64,000 nucleotides of DNA, from assembly GCF_000069185.1 (NCBI RefSeq), contig NC_010397.1, forward strand, positions 1,612,001 to 1,676,000, read 5' to 3'. A model generated the notes under the pieces. It saw nothing but the letters and a program-made list of their open reading frames with translations, searched no databases and was not told the DNA's origin. This DNA comes from Mycobacteroides abscessus ATCC 19977. GTDB taxonomy: Bacteria; Actinomycetota; Actinomycetes; Mycobacteriales; Mycobacteriaceae. Below are positions 28,459 through 38,088 of the stretch, in pieces (within the stretch, counting starts at the first letter, position 1; each line of letters starts with the position of its first letter). A program made the position numbers and the translations under genes.

Positions 28459-28791
28459 TTATCGCTCCTGGCAGCGTTCCCGGAAATCGCCAAGTGGTCG
28501 ACGAATCTCGTGCAGATCGGCCTTGACTTGCGGATTTTCCTCTAGGTACTGCTGGGCACGTTGGCGTACCTGATCCTTGGGGAGGCCCTTGAGGCCGGTG
28601 AAGAAGTCGTTGACGTCCGGATGCGTGAACAGGTACGACGACGTGGCGGCGGAAACGCCGGTCGCGACGCCCGCCAGGTCAGCGGCCGTGCAGTTGGGCG
28701 GGGGATCGGCCGCGGCCATGAGGGGTCCGGCCAGCGACGCGGCGACCGCGCATAGCCCCGCGGTCAACTTGTGCGCGACACGTGCTGTCAT
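28459..28791 (-). CDS. secreted haemophore-type haem-binding protein (Rv0203-like)
   Basis: A 110-residue precursor with signal peptide MTARVAHKLTAGLCAVAASL... cleaved near LMAAADP. The mature helical part contains CTAADLAGVATGVSAATSSYLFTHPDVNDFFTGL and ends in FRERC. The two cysteines bracket the domain. This pattern is that of the mycobacterial haemophore family including Rv0203, where a Tyr and His near the middle bind haem; here SSYLFTHPD offers both. The ATG at 28791 is used; the frame is open upstream to 29100 but overlaps another gene. It is convergent with rne, nine bases apart. Confidence 0.78.
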   Translation of the reverse strand: MTARVAHKLTAGLCAVAASLAGPLMAAADPPPNCTAADLAGVATGVSAATSSYLFTHPDVNDFFTGLKGLPKDQVRQRAQQYLEENPQVKADLHEIRRPLGDFRERCQER

Positions 28792-28837
28792 GATGACTCC
28801 TCTGTTTTCGAATTCGTCAGCGCGATAACGATATTGG

Positions 28838-29191
28838 TCAGCGTGGCCGGACGATGCTGCCTCCGCCTCCGCCTCCGCCGCCGGGGCGGCCGGGACGCCC
28901 GAAATCGGGCGGCGGTGACGGATTGACGGTGGGCGGGGGCGGTGATTCGTGATCGGACCCCAAGATGATGTCCATCTCCCAGTTGTCGCAGGACCAGTCG
29001 CTCTCGCAGGGGTAGGGGACGTATGGCGTCGAGGACGTCGTGCTTCCGCCGCCACGCACGTCACCCTGGGCGCACAAGGTGGTCCCGTTCGCGTTGACAC
29101 AATCGGCCGCGGCGGTCGGCGCGACGATGACGCCGAGCGCCGAGAGGGGGATCACCACGCCGGCCGAGAGGTAACACCGCATCGTTCGCAT
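28838..29191 (-). CDS. secreted Pro/Gly-rich hypothetical protein
   Basis: A 117-residue precursor with a signal peptide (MRTMRCYLSAGVVIPLSALG to about APTAAAD). The mature N-terminus has the cysteines DCVNANGTTLC and YPCESDWSC and the motif AQGDVRGG; the C-terminus is low-complexity Pro/Gly, with a run of eight Gly. Proteins starting with ADCVN-NGTTLCAQGDVRG recur in mycobacteria and are unassigned. It lies 46 bp upstream of the haemophore-like gene on the same strand, so both could be co-expressed. Confidence 0.7.
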   Translation of the reverse strand: MRTMRCYLSAGVVIPLSALGVIVAPTAAADCVNANGTTLCAQGDVRGGGSTTSSTPYVPYPCESDWSCDNWEMDIILGSDHESPPPPTVNPSPPPDFGRPGRPGGGGGGGGSIVRPR

Positions 29192-29515
29192 AGCCGCACC
29201 TTCGCGCTCGGGGGCCGATCGCCCGTCCGATCTGTACGGTTATCAGCGGCGGCCCGGGCTCGGTGAGGGCAGTTTAGTTCCGATCACACCCCTGCCGAGC
29301 GTGATTGGGGCCTTGGCATCGTCGGCCGCAGGGGTGCCGGTTTGACCCTTAGCCCGCTGGTCACGTACCCTTAGGACCTTAAGAAGACCGTCGCGAGGCT
29401 TCCGGCCCGCGGCATGCGGCCCAGCGGAACAACCGAGCGGGCCCACCCACGATCCAGACGCGTCAACCGACCTGGTTGCGCGCGTCCGAACAGCAGAGCA
29501 GAGGTAGACGCAACG
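29192..29515 (+). other. 324-bp region with the rplU promoter and leader
   Basis: Separates the divergent secreted-protein gene from rplU. It holds a good SigA-type promoter at 29342-29371 and then about 138 nt of leader rich in GC stems such as CCGCGGCATGCGG near 29407-29419. No gene is seen in it. Confidence 0.6.
29342..29371 (+). promoter_or_regulatory. SigA-type promoter of rplU-rpmA
   Basis: The -35 TTGACC (29342-29347) and -10 TACCCT (29366-29371) are separated by 18 bp, close to the mycobacterial housekeeping consensus TTGACA-N17/18-TANNNT. The start point is expected near 29378. Confidence 0.6.
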
Positions 29516-29827
29516 ATGGCGACCTACGCAATCGTCAAGACTGGTGGCAAGCAGTACAAGGTTGCCGTCGGTGACCTGGTGAAGGTCGAGAAGATCGACT
29601 CGGAGCCCGGCTCCTCGGTGCAGCTGCCCGTTGCCCTGGTCGTGGACGGCGCCACCGTCACCACCGATGCCGACAAGCTGGCCAAGGTCGCAGTGACCGG
29701 TGAGATCGTCGAGCACACCAAGGGCCCGAAGATCCGCATCCACAAGTTCAAGAACAAGACCGGCTACCACAAGCGGCAGGGTCACCGTCAGCGGTTGACC
29801 GTGCTCAAGGTCACCGGAATCAAGTAG
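29516..29827 (+). CDS. rplU: 50S ribosomal protein L21
   Basis: Ribosomal protein of the large subunit, 103 residues. It starts [16 protein letters not shown], the family hallmark, and ends with the basic segment [17 protein letters not shown], which binds 23S rRNA. The ATG at 29516 has GAGG upstream; the open frame extending to 29414 is not needed. It is followed 13 bp later by rpmA in the conserved L21-L27-obg order. Confidence 0.98.
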   Translation: MATYAIVKTGGKQYKVAVGDLVKVEKIDSEPGSSVQLPVALVVDGATVTTDADKLAKVAVTGEIVEHTKGPKIRIHKFKNKTGYHKRQGHRQRLTVLKVTGIK

Positions 29828-29840
29828 GAGCGTCTGACAC

Positions 29841-30098
29841 ATGGCACACAAGAAGGGCGCGTCCAGCTCGCGCAACGGTCGTGATTCCGCCGCACAGCGG
29901 CTCGGCGTCAAGCGGTTCGGTGGCCAGGTCGTCAAGGCCGGCGAGATCCTGGTTCGCCAGCGCGGCACCCACTTCCACCCCGGCGTCAACGTCGGTCGTG
30001 GCGGCGACGACACCCTGTTTGCGACCTCGGCGGGCACCGTCGAGTTCGGCGCCCGGCGTGGTCGCCGGGTCGTCAACATCCTCCCGGTCGACGCTTAA
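29841..30098 (+). CDS. rpmA: 50S ribosomal protein L27
   Basis: An 85-residue large-subunit protein whose N-terminal tail reaches the peptidyl-transferase centre. It begins [27 protein letters not shown], including the conserved SSRNGRDS. There is no Firmicute-like N-terminal extension needing cleavage. GGAG lies upstream, and an inverted repeat follows before obg. Confidence 0.98.
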   Translation: MAHKKGASSSRNGRDSAAQRLGVKRFGGQVVKAGEILVRQRGTHFHPGVNVGRGGDDTLFATSAGTVEFGARRGRRVVNILPVDA

Positions 30099-30103
30099 TT
30101 TGT

Positions 30104-30137
30104 TGTTCAGTGTCCGGCCTTGACCGAACACTGAACA
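30104..30137 (+). terminator. hairpin between rpmA and obg
   Basis: TGTTCAGTGT (30104-30113) and ACACTGAACA (30128-30137) form a perfect 10-bp stem with a 14-base loop, six bases after the rpmA stop and ending 17 bp before the obg ATG. Because the obg ribosome-binding site AAGGAGG follows immediately, it may be an attenuator or processing site, not a full stop. Confidence 0.5.
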
Positions 30138-30154
30138 GTTGAAGGAGGCTCCAA

Positions 30155-31603
30155 ATGCCTCGTTTTGTTGATCGCGTTGTCATCCACGCCAAGGCAGGTA
30201 CCGGCGGTCACGGCTGCGCTTCGGTGCACCGCGAAAAGTTCAAGCCCCTTGGCGGGCCCGACGGGGGTAACGGCGGACGCGGCGGCAGCGTGATCCTCGA
30301 AGTAGACCCGCAGGTACATACCCTGCTGGACTTCCACTTCCATCCGCACCTACAGGCGCCCAACGGTACCCAGGGCATGGGGGGCCACCGCAACGGCGCC
30401 AACGGTGATGATCTGATCCTCAAGGTGCCCGACGGTACCGTCGTGCTCGACGATGACGGCCGCATCCTCGCCGATTTGGTCGGCGCGGGGGCGCGTTTTG
30501 ATGCCGCCGCCGGTGGCCGGGGCGGACTGGGCAACGCGGCGTTGGCATCCCGCGCGCGCAAGGCACCCGGTTTTGCCTTGCTCGGCGAGGCCGGAGCCGA
30601 AGTAGACCTCACTCTCGAACTGAAAACTGTCGCCGATGTGGGGCTGGTCGGTTTTCCCTCGGCAGGGAAATCCTCTCTGGTCTCGGTGCTTTCGGCCGCC
30701 AAGCCGAAGATCGCCGACTATCCGTTCACGACATTGGTGCCCAATCTCGGGGTGGTGACCACGGGCGAGAACTCCTTCGTGATGGCCGATGTGCCCGGAC
30801 TTATTCCCGGCGCCGCCGAAGGGCGCGGACTGGGGCTGGAATTTCTGCGCCATATCGAGCGCTGCGCCGTGCTGGTCCACGTTGTCGACTGTGCGACGCT
30901 CGAACCCGGCCGTGACCCGGTCTCCGATATCGACGCACTGGAAAATGAGTTGGCGCGGTACCAACCCACGTTGCAAGACGACTCCGTGCTCGGCGACCTG
31001 GCCGACCGGCCGCGTGCGGTGGTGCTCAACAAGGTGGACGTACCCGAGGCCGACGAGCTTGCCGACTTTGTCACCGAAGAGGTTTCCCAGCGTGGCTGGC
31101 CCGTCTTCAAGGTGTCCACGCTGACCCGGGACGGACTGCGGCCGTTGACTTTCGCGCTGTGGGAGATGATCGTGGCGGCCCGCGCGGCCCGCCCCGAACC
31201 CGTGAAGACCCGCCCGGTGATTCGGCCCATTCCCGTCGATGAGAGCGGGTTCACCGTTTCTGCGGACCCGCAGAATCCGGGTGGCTTTGTGGTGCGTGGT
31301 GTGCGCCCCGAGCGCTGGATTCGACAGACCAACTTCGAAAACGACGAAGCCGTGGGCTATTTGGGCGATCGATTGGCACGTCTGGGTGTCGAAGACGAGC
31401 TGCTCAAACTCGGGGCGGAGCCCGGCTGTGCGGTCACCATCGGCGATATGACATTCGACTGGGAGCCGCAGACGCCGGCGGGTGTCGACGTGACCATGAG
31501 CGGACGCGGTACCGACGCGCGCATCGACAAGACAGATCGGGTGGGTGCGGCCGAGCGCCGCCAGGCCAGGCGAGTGCGACGTGGGCAGGTGGAGCCGGAG
31601 TGA
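30155..31603 (+). CDS. obg: GTPase Obg/CgtA
   Basis: Ribosome-associated essential GTPase with roles in 50S assembly and stress response. The 482-residue protein has the glycine-rich Obg fold at the N-terminus ([12 protein letters not shown]), the G domain with GFPSAGKSS (G1), DVPGLI (G3) and NKVD (G4), and the C-terminal OCT domain (about 340-430), with a basic tail. A strong AAGGAGG precedes the ATG. The stop overlaps the proB GTG. Confidence 0.97.
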   Translation: MPRFVDRVVIHAKAGTGGHGCASVHREKFKPLGGPDGGNGGRGGSVILEVDPQVHTLLDFHFHPHLQAPNGTQGMGGHRNGANGDDLILKVPDGTVVLDDDGRILADLVGAGARFDAAAGGRGGLGNAALASRARKAPGFALLGEAGAEVDLTLELKTVADVGLVGFPSAGKSSLVSVLSAAKPKIADYPFTTLVPNLGVVTTGENSFVMADVPGLIPGAAEGRGLGLEFLRHIERCAVLVHVVDCATLEPGRDPVSDIDALENELARYQPTLQDDSVLGDLADRPRAVVLNKVDVPEADELADFVTEEVSQRGWPVFKVSTLTRDGLRPLTFALWEMIVAARAARPEPVKTRPVIRPIPVDESGFTVSADPQNPGGFVVRGVRPERWIRQTNFENDEAVGYLGDRLARLGVEDELLKLGAEPGCAVTIGDMTFDWEPQTPAGVDVTMSGRGTDARIDKTDRVGAAERRQARRVRRGQVEPE

Positions 31604-32706
31604 ATCCAGGTGCGCAGGCGCGTGAGGCCATTCGCTCGGCGCGCACCGTCGTGGTGAAGGTCGGCACCGCCGCACTCACCGATGAGACGGGGACCTTCAG
31701 TGCCGACCGCATGGAATACCTCGTCGAGGTCATCGAAGGCCGGATGAAGGCTGGATCCGATGTGGTGATCGTGTCCTCCGGGGCGATCGCGGCGGGCATG
31801 GTTCCGCTCGGATTGACCAAGCGCCCAACGGATCTGGCGACCAAGCAGGCGGCGGCCAGCGCTGGTCAAGTGGCCCTTATCGGCGCCTGGAGTGCGGCCT
31901 TCGCGCGTTATGAGCGCACCGTGGGCCAGGTGCTGCTGACCGCCCACGACATCTCGATGCGCGTGCACCACACCAACGCGCAGCGCACCCTCGACAGACT
32001 CACCGCATTGCACGCGGTTGCCATCGTGAATGAGAACGACACCGTGGCTACCAACGAGATTCGTTTCGGAGACAATGACCGCCTCTCGGCGCTTGTCGCG
32101 CATTTGGTGGGCGCCGATGCGCTGGTGTTGCTCTCCGACATCGATGGACTCTACGATTCAGACCCCCGAAAGGGGAACGCGCGCTTCATTTCTGAGGTGA
32201 GCGGCCCCGAGGACCTGGCCGACGTGATCGCCGGCCCTGGCGGTTCGCGTGGTACTGGAGGAATGGCCTCCAAGCTCTCCTCGGCGCTGCTGGCTTCCGA
32301 CGCCGGTGTGCCGGTGCTCTTGGCCTCGGCGACAGAGGCGGCGGCGGCACTGGGAGACGGCTCTTGCGGAACCGTTTTCGCCGCGCGGCCGCAACGCATG
32401 TCCGCCCGCAAGTTCTGGGTGCGTTACGCCGCCGAGGCCACCGGTTCACTGACGCTGGACGCCGGCGCGGTACGCGCGGTCGTGGCGTCCCGGCGTTCGT
32501 TGCTGCCTGCCGGTATCACCGGGGTGTCCGGACGCTTCCACGGGGGCGATGTCGTTGAGCTCCGCGACGCGGACGGCACCATGGTCGGCCGGGGTGTCGT
32601 CGCCTATGACGTAGCTGAATTGGCGACCATGCTGGGCCGCTCCACCAACGAACTCCCCGAGGATCTACGGCGCCCCGCCGTGCACGCCGACGACCTCGTC
32701 ACCTGA
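31600..32706 (+). CDS. proB: glutamate 5-kinase
   Basis: First step of proline synthesis: phosphorylates glutamate to gamma-glutamyl phosphate for ProA. The 368-residue protein has the amino-acid-kinase domain ([48 protein letters not shown]) followed by a C-terminal PUA domain (about 280-360). The GTG start overlaps the obg stop by four bases. In M. tuberculosis nadE follows; here three secreted proteins follow, and proA is 3.1 kb further on. Confidence 0.97.
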   Translation: MNPGAQAREAIRSARTVVVKVGTAALTDETGTFSADRMEYLVEVIEGRMKAGSDVVIVSSGAIAAGMVPLGLTKRPTDLATKQAAASAGQVALIGAWSAAFARYERTVGQVLLTAHDISMRVHHTNAQRTLDRLTALHAVAIVNENDTVATNEIRFGDNDRLSALVAHLVGADALVLLSDIDGLYDSDPRKGNARFISEVSGPEDLADVIAGPGGSRGTGGMASKLSSALLASDAGVPVLLASATEAAAALGDGSCGTVFAARPQRMSARKFWVRYAAEATGSLTLDAGAVRAVVASRRSLLPAGITGVSGRFHGGDVVELRDADGTMVGRGVVAYDVAELATMLGRSTNELPEDLRRPAVHADDLVT

Positions 32707-32751
32707 GCGGTTCACGCATTTGCTCGAAAGAGTGGCACATCGCAACGGCGC

Positions 32752-32761
32752 CTGATAGAAA
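32752..32761 (+). promoter_or_regulatory. CTGATAGAAA element upstream of a secreted-protein gene
   Basis: The 10-mer CTGATAGAAA lies 57 bp before the ATG at 32819 and recurs at 33604-33613, 40 bp before the ATG of the second related gene. It could contain a -10 hexamer (TAGAAA/GATAGA) or a shared regulator site. Confidence 0.35.
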
Positions 32762-32818
32762 CGTTCAGCTAGTTTCCAGCTTGGGGGTGTGCCCTGGGCT
32801 TCGTGTGGGAGGGTTCAG

Positions 32819-33460
32819 ATGACAGGCCGGATTACGGGGATTGTCAGCGCCTTGGTGGGCGCGGTAGCACTGGTGCTGGGACTGTTCGGCTCGATGGCAG
32901 TGGCCACCGCCTCGCCGGATACCGCCGAAGCGCAAATCAAGGGCCTGATCGCCGGTCAGCTGAGCGCACTGCAGGCCGTCGACGCCGTCGCGTACGGCGC
33001 CACCTACTGCGCCGACTACCGCGACAAGGTGGAATCCGACCACAGCCAGATGTTCACACCGCCGGATGCCACGCGGCTTGCGGGCGCCAACTCCAAGAAG
33101 CTGCGCGCCAAGATCAAAGAGGTCTTCCCGCTGGCATCCAGTGATGCGGTCGAGTCCTTTGTGCAGGCGGTCGCCGACGAAGATCAGGGCGCGGTGGACG
33201 CCGCCTGGCACCAGCTGTGGGCGAGCTCGTTCGCGAAGCTGTCGTATCGGGTGAAGAGCGTCGACGTCACCGGCGACAATGCCGAGGCCGTGGTCGCCGT
33301 TCGGGTTGGCGGCAAGAGCAGCAGCCAGCGCTGGGAGTTGGTGCGCGAGGACCAGGAGTGGAAGGACTGCACCGCGCCGCCGGAGCAGGACACCATCGAG
33401 GGCATTGTCGGCGGCCAGGGCCGCCAGGGTCTGCTGGACGCTCCCCTGACAGGGGAGTAG
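32819..33460 (+). CDS. secreted or membrane-anchored hypothetical protein, first of three related
   Basis: A 213-residue protein with an N-terminal hydrophobic segment (about 6-33) that may be a signal peptide ending AVATA or an anchor. The outer domain contains ATYCADYRDK and ends with WELVREDQEWKDCTAP, so a Cys-Cys bond between the ends is likely. The fold is likely NTF2-like (helices then beta-sheet with YRVKSVDVTGDNAEAVVAVRV). The same CxxYRD-like and final WxxC pattern occurs in the next two genes. The ATG at 32819 has GGGAGGG upstream. Function unknown. Confidence 0.72.
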   Translation: MTGRITGIVSALVGAVALVLGLFGSMAVATASPDTAEAQIKGLIAGQLSALQAVDAVAYGATYCADYRDKVESDHSQMFTPPDATRLAGANSKKLRAKIKEVFPLASSDAVESFVQAVADEDQGAVDAAWHQLWASSFAKLSYRVKSVDVTGDNAEAVVAVRVGGKSSSQRWELVREDQEWKDCTAPPEQDTIEGIVGGQGRQGLLDAPLTGE

Positions 33461-33503
33461 TCCGCCGGTACCGGTTCTTTGGACCGCGTATGACTGGCGA
33501 TGT

Positions 33504-33536
33504 CCTCTCGACCGTTTGGCCCTCTCGACCGTTTGG
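33504..33536. repeat. two tandem 16-bp direct repeats
   Basis: CCTCTCGACCGTTTGG occurs at 33504-33519 and again at 33521-33536, separated by one base (period 17). It lies in the 193-bp space between two related secreted-protein genes. It could be a duplication or a regulator-binding array. Confidence 0.8.
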
Positions 33537-33603
33537 TGAACGCGATTTCCGCACGGCGCCGACTGGTAGGTTTGCTCGGTGAGGGTGCACGAGCTGATCT
33601 GGA

Positions 33604-33613
33604 CTGATAGAAA
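33604..33613 (+). promoter_or_regulatory. second CTGATAGAAA element
   Basis: Exact copy of the 10-mer found at 32752-32761, at a similar distance upstream of the lipoprotein ATG at 33654. It is a candidate shared promoter or operator element. Confidence 0.35.
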
Positions 33614-33653
33614 TTAGCTCGGAGGTAAGTGATCTATACGAGCGAGGGTAGTC

Positions 33654-34271
33654 ATGGTTTGCCGGAGATGGGCTGCAGCGGTGCTGGTGGGGGCCCTGTT
33701 GCTGGGCGGTGTGGGTTGTACACGAACCGTCGAGGGTGACGGTCAGCCCAACGCCGAAGCGCTAGCTGCCGTGCATGACGAGAAGCAGATCAACGACCTG
33801 GTGCAGCAGCAAAACACCTACGCCGGAAATTTTGACTTCGCCAAACTCGCCGAGACCAAGTGCGCCAAGTATCGGGACGCCACGGCCCAGGGCGGACCGC
33901 CCATCCCCGCGATGAACGAGATCGTGCCCCCGGAGATCGCCACCACCCCGGGTGCCGGCGACGCGCTGCGCGGGTTGTTGGCCCAGAAGTTCCCCACGGT
34001 GCCACCCGATGTCATCAGTGCCGTGGTGGACAGCCTCGTCAATCAGGACGAGCCGGCGTATCAGGCCGCGATGCGCAACCTGCTGAAGTCGCTCATCGTG
34101 GTGAAGGCCGAGGTGCAGGACATCGAGATCAAGGGCGATCAGGCCACCGCGGAGCTGACGGTCACCACCACAACCGGCGACAAGCCGCCCAAACGTGAGC
34201 AGCAGACCGTCAAGTTCGTCAAGGAGAACGGCAAGTGGCTGGACTGCAATCCGCCGGGCGCCGGTAGCTAG
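33654..34271 (+). CDS. lipoprotein, second of three related secreted proteins
   Basis: A 205-residue precursor. The signal MVCRRWAAAVLVGALLLGGVGC ends in a lipobox-like GVGC, although the -3 position is Gly, not Leu. The mature part has ETKCAKYRDATA, the same CxxYRD motif as the flanking genes, a helical middle, then a strand-rich end closing with VKFVKENGKWLDCNPPG. A Cys pair at matching positions argues for one disulfide. Probably an NTF2-like exported protein of mycobacterial type; no ligand known. Confidence 0.74.
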   Translation: MVCRRWAAAVLVGALLLGGVGCTRTVEGDGQPNAEALAAVHDEKQINDLVQQQNTYAGNFDFAKLAETKCAKYRDATAQGGPPIPAMNEIVPPEIATTPGAGDALRGLLAQKFPTVPPDVISAVVDSLVNQDEPAYQAAMRNLLKSLIVVKAEVQDIEIKGDQATAELTVTTTTGDKPPKREQQTVKFVKENGKWLDCNPPGAGS

Positions 34272-34342
34272 CCGGACGTAACGGACACCGCATCCCACGG
34301 CGATAACGTCGTGTGAGGTATCGCAGCCCAGGGGAGGGAACC

Positions 34343-34885
34343 ATGAAGCGCATGCTCGCCGCCACGGCGCTCACCGCCGCACTGACGGCTCTGGGCACCC
34401 CCGCGGTCCATGCGGCGCCGAACCGTGAGGCGGTGACCGAACACGTGCGCGCCTGGGAAAAGGCGTACAACGATGTCGACACCAACAAGATCGGCGACTT
34501 GACCTGCGACAAATACCGCGACCGCGAGACCGCGAACAATGAGTCGCGGATTCCCACCTGGGACGACTTCGTCAAACCCAGGGACCTGTACGCCAAGTTT
34601 CCCAAGCTCACCCAGGAAACGCTTGATCAGCTACTCGATGCCGCCAAGCGCAAGGACGCCGCAGCCTTTCGGCAGGCGTCGGTTCAGGTGGTGCGTGAGA
34701 ACGCGCATCTGACGGTCACCAATATCGACAAGATCAACGTCATCGAGGCCAAGAACGCGACGGTCACGGTGACCACCTCATCGGTGTGGGGCAACGATTC
34801 GCCCAAGACCACCACCTCCGATTGGTATCTGACCTACGAGCGTGACGCCTGGCGTTACTGCAACCCGGTGATCACCGTTCGCTGA
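34343..34885 (+). CDS. secreted protein, third of three related
   Basis: A 180-residue precursor with signal peptide MKRMLAATALTAALTALGTP and likely cleavage after VHAAP. The mature domain shows DLTCDKYRDRETA near the start, and ends SDWYLTYERDAWRYCNPVI, matching the CxxYRD and terminal W-C layout of the two preceding genes. The ATG at 34343 has AGGGGAGGG upstream; an in-frame start ten codons earlier would place residues before the signal. Convergent with the ribokinase gene, one base between stops. Function unknown. Confidence 0.75.
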   Translation: MKRMLAATALTAALTALGTPAVHAAPNREAVTEHVRAWEKAYNDVDTNKIGDLTCDKYRDRETANNESRIPTWDDFVKPRDLYAKFPKLTQETLDQLLDAAKRKDAAAFRQASVQVVRENAHLTVTNIDKINVIEAKNATVTVTTSSVWGNDSPKTTTSDWYLTYERDAWRYCNPVITVR

Positions 34886-34886
34886 C

Positions 34887-35753
34887 TCAGGACCCCTTGA
34901 GCGACAGCTCGATCCTGGCGCCGGTCGGCGCGCAGTTTCCGGCTCCCGCGCGCAGCGTGGCCAGCGCCCCGGCCACATTCGCACGCCGGAGGGCAGTCTC
35001 GGCACCCTGGGGCCACCAGGCGGCCAGCACCCCGGCGAAAACGTCACCGGCGCCGGTGGTGTCCAGCGGTCGCACCGGGTAGGACGGCACCGTGATCTGC
35101 CCTTGCGGACTGCGGTACCGAGAACCCTCGTCGCCGAGGGTGGTCACCAGATGGCGCGACGGGTACAGCCAGGACCGCGCCTCGGTTTCGTTGACGACGA
35201 CCACGCTCGCCCGAAAGGCCAGCTCCGCTAGGTCGGGGGAGCGCTCGGGTACGGGAGAAGCGTTGAGCACGAATTGCTTTCCGGCCTCGGCGGCCCAGCG
35301 GGCCGCGGTCAGCGCCACTCGCACCGGAATTTCCAACTGGCACAGCAGCACGTCGTGCGAGCAGATGATGTCCTTGTGCACCTTCTCGTCCAGGGTGAAG
35401 GTGGTATTGGCCCCGGGCGCCACCACAATGCAGTTCTCACCGGAGTCCTCCACGGTGATGGTGGCCATTCCGCTGGGGCCGTCGACCTCGACCAGGCCGT
35501 CCAGACCAACGTTGTTGTCCGCCAGGTGAGATCGCAGCATCGGCGCCGCGCCATCGGAGCCCACCGCGCCGATGAACTGCACCGAGGCGCCCGCACGTGC
35601 GGCTGCCACGGCCTGATTGGCGCCCTTGCCTCCCGGAGCGGGCATGGCCGATGTCGCCAGCACCGTTGCTCCAGGGGCGGGAAGCTCCTCTACCCGCAAC
35701 GTCAGATCCATGTTGACGCTACCGAGGACGCATACCGTGGCTAACTCAGTCAC
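34887..35753 (-). CDS. rbsK: ribokinase (PfkB family)
   Basis: Phosphorylates D-ribose or a related sugar. The 288-residue protein has the PfkB signature 1 (GGKGANQAVAAARAG, about 39-53) and signature 2 with the catalytic Asp, DTTGAGDVFAG (about 233-243). Other ribokinase landmarks include NMDLTLRVEELPAPG at the start and NASPVPE in the middle. There is no ribose transporter or regulator next to it. M. tuberculosis has RbsK (Rv2436) in the same neighbourhood. Confidence 0.9.
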   Translation of the reverse strand: MTELATVCVLGSVNMDLTLRVEELPAPGATVLATSAMPAPGGKGANQAVAAARAGASVQFIGAVGSDGAAPMLRSHLADNNVGLDGLVEVDGPSGMATITVEDSGENCIVVAPGANTTFTLDEKVHKDIICSHDVLLCQLEIPVRVALTAARWAAEAGKQFVLNASPVPERSPDLAELAFRASVVVVNETEARSWLYPSRHLVTTLGDEGSRYRSPQGQITVPSYPVRPLDTTGAGDVFAGVLAAWWPQGAETALRRANVAGALATLRAGAGNCAPTGARIELSLKGS

Positions 35754-35809
35754 CCGCCTAGGTTAGTCCTGGCGCAGCTACATTCCGGGCACCCGGATAC
35801 CCTGACACG

Positions 35810-37138
35810 ATGAGCGTTTCAACCAACGAGTTGGCTCCTGGAGCCGCGGGGTCGGCGGCGTCCGCTCCGGTGACCGAAGCGCCTGCGACAGCGGACCTGC
35901 GCGCGGGCGTTCATGACGCCGCTCGCCGGGCGCGTGTGGCCGCCCGCGACCTGGCCCGTCTGACAGCCGATGCGAAGAATTCCGCACTGCTCGCGGCCGC
36001 CGACGCGATCGTGGCGTCCACCGATTCGATCATCGCGGCCAATGCCGACGATCTGCGGCGCGCGCGGGACGCCGGCATCGGCGAGGCCATGCTCGATCGA
36101 TTGGCCCTGGACACGGCCCGGGTGGCCGGTATCGCCGACGGTTTGCGTCAGGTCGCGGGTCTGCCCGATCCGGTCGGCGAGATACTGCGTGGCTCCACCC
36201 GTCCCAATGGGCTGCGATTGCGCCAGATCAGGGTGCCGCTCGGGGTGGTCGGCATGGTGTACGAGGGGCGCCCGAACGTCACGGTGGACGCATTCGGGTT
36301 GACCCTCAAGTCGGGCAACGCGGTGCTGCTCCGCGGCAGTTCCTCGGCGGCAACCTCCAACACCGAGCTCGTGCGGGTGCTGCGCAGCTCACTGGTCGCC
36401 AGTGGCTTGCCCGCCGACACGGTCCAACTGCTCGACAGCCGGGACCGGGTGACCGTGACTCACCTCATCCAGGCGCGCGGGCTCGTTGACGTGGTGATCC
36501 CGCGCGGTGGGGCCGGCCTCATCGACGCCGTGGTGCGTGACGCGCAGGTACCCACCATCGAAACCGGGGTGGGCAACTGCCACGTGTACGTGCACGCCGA
36601 TGCCGACCTTGCGCTGGCTGAGCGGATTCTGTTGAACTCCAAGACCCGTCGGCCCAGTGTGTGTAATGCCGCGGAGACGCTGTTGATCGACCGGGCCATA
36701 GCGGAGGTCGCCGTCCCGCAGCTGGTCGGCGCCTTGCAGGCGGCCGGAGTGACCGTGCATGCCGATCTTCCCGTGCCGGGCGTGGTGCCGGTGACCGAGG
36801 ATGACTTCGGCACCGAATACCTGTCGTTGGACATCGCGGTCGCGCTGGTTGATGGTCTCGACGCGGCGATCGAGCACATCGACCGGTACTCCAGTGGGCA
36901 CACCGACGCCATCGTCACCACGAACCTCAGTGCGGCCCAGGAATTCACCGATCGTGTGGACAGCGCCGCCGTGATGGTCAACGCCTCCACCGCGTTCACC
37001 GACGGCGAGCAGTTCGGATTCGGTGCCGAGATCGGAATCTCCACCCAGAAGTTGCATGCCCGTGGTCCCATGGGGCTGCCCGAACTGACCACCACCAAGT
37101 GGATCGTCCTCGGCGACGGTCAGATCCGTCCCGCCTAA
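35810..37138 (+). CDS. proA: gamma-glutamyl phosphate reductase
   Basis: Second step of proline synthesis: NADPH-dependent reduction of gamma-glutamyl phosphate to the semialdehyde. The 442-residue protein belongs to the aldehyde dehydrogenase superfamily, with catalytic Cys in [13 protein letters not shown] (about residue 284), [25 protein letters not shown] for cofactor binding, and the C-terminal [22 protein letters not shown]. The N-terminal 25 residues are Ala/Pro-rich and may be extra. It is divergent from rbsK. Confidence 0.97.
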   Translation: MSVSTNELAPGAAGSAASAPVTEAPATADLRAGVHDAARRARVAARDLARLTADAKNSALLAAADAIVASTDSIIAANADDLRRARDAGIGEAMLDRLALDTARVAGIADGLRQVAGLPDPVGEILRGSTRPNGLRLRQIRVPLGVVGMVYEGRPNVTVDAFGLTLKSGNAVLLRGSSSAATSNTELVRVLRSSLVASGLPADTVQLLDSRDRVTVTHLIQARGLVDVVIPRGGAGLIDAVVRDAQVPTIETGVGNCHVYVHADADLALAERILLNSKTRRPSVCNAAETLLIDRAIAEVAVPQLVGALQAAGVTVHADLPVPGVVPVTEDDFGTEYLSLDIAVALVDGLDAAIEHIDRYSSGHTDAIVTTNLSAAQEFTDRVDSAAVMVNASTAFTDGEQFGFGAEIGISTQKLHARGPMGLPELTTTKWIVLGDGQIRPA

Positions 37139-37151
37139 CACCTGGAGTACC

Positions 37152-38057
37152 GTGTCTGACCCTCTTCGCCCGAGTGGCTCATCGCAGTCCCGAACCCAGA
37201 CCGCGCCGCTGTTCACGAGCATCGACGATGTCACCACACGTTTGGCCGAGACCGGTTACCTCGCCGACACGGCCACGGCCACAGCGGTATTCCTCGCAGA
37301 TCGGCTGGGGAAGCCGCTACTGGTGGAGGGCCCGGCGGGTGTGGGCAAGACCGAGCTGGCCAGGGCGGTGGCGCACACCACCGGTTCGGGCCTGGTACGG
37401 CTGCAGTGCTATGAGGGTGTCGACGAGGCGCGCGCGCTCTACGAGTGGAATCACGCCAAGCAGATCCTGCGTATTCAGGCCGGATCCGGTGATTGGGACG
37501 AGACGAAAACCGACGTCTTCGCCGAGGAGTTCCTGCTGTCGCGGCCGTTGCTGACGGCGATCCGTCGCGAGGACCCCACGGTGCTCCTCATCGACGAGAC
37601 CGACAAGGCCGACATCGAGATCGAGGGCCTGCTGCTGGAGGTGCTCAGCGACTTCGCGGTCACCATTCCCGAACTCGGGACCATCGCGGCGAGCCGAAAG
37701 CCCTTCGTACTGTTGACCTCCAACGCCACTCGCGAGCTGTCCGAAGCGCTCAAGCGGCGCTGCCTTTTCCTGCACATCGACTTTCCCGATGCCGAGCTGG
37801 AACGCCGAATCCTGCTCAAGCGCGTCCCCGAGCTGCCCGCGTCATTGGCCGAGGAACTGGTGCGGATCATCGGCGTGCTGCGCAACATGCAACTCAAGAA
37901 GGTTCCCTCGGTCGCCGAGACCATCGACTGGGGCCGCACCATCTTGGCGCTCGGACTGGACACCCTGGACGATGCCGTCATCGCCTCGACACTCGGTGTG
38001 GTGCTCAAACATCATTCCGACCAGCAGCGTGCCGCAGGAGAGCTGAGGCTGAACTGA
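37152..38057 (+). CDS. MoxR-type AAA+ ATPase
   Basis: A 301-residue MoxR-family ATPase, chaperone-like, acting with VWA-domain partners to mature or remodel protein complexes. Walker A is GPAGVGKTEL (about 57-66), Walker B VLLIDETDKAD, sensor 1 FVLLTSNATRELSEALKRRC. It starts 13 bp after proA at a GTG and is followed 31 bp later by the VWA gene. This pairing equals Rv2426c-Rv2425c of M. tuberculosis. The client protein is unknown. Confidence 0.92.
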   Translation: MSDPLRPSGSSQSRTQTAPLFTSIDDVTTRLAETGYLADTATATAVFLADRLGKPLLVEGPAGVGKTELARAVAHTTGSGLVRLQCYEGVDEARALYEWNHAKQILRIQAGSGDWDETKTDVFAEEFLLSRPLLTAIRREDPTVLLIDETDKADIEIEGLLLEVLSDFAVTIPELGTIAASRKPFVLLTSNATRELSEALKRRCLFLHIDFPDAELERRILLKRVPELPASLAEELVRIIGVLRNMQLKKVPSVAETIDWGRTILALGLDTLDDAVIASTLGVVLKHHSDQQRAAGELRLN

Positions 38058-38088
38058 TGAGCACTCGCGCGACGAAGAGACGGCGCTA

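Noticed and set aside
33750-33980. Minus-strand frames opposite the lipoprotein gene
   Set aside because: Short shadows; the plus-strand protein has a signal peptide and matches its neighbours.
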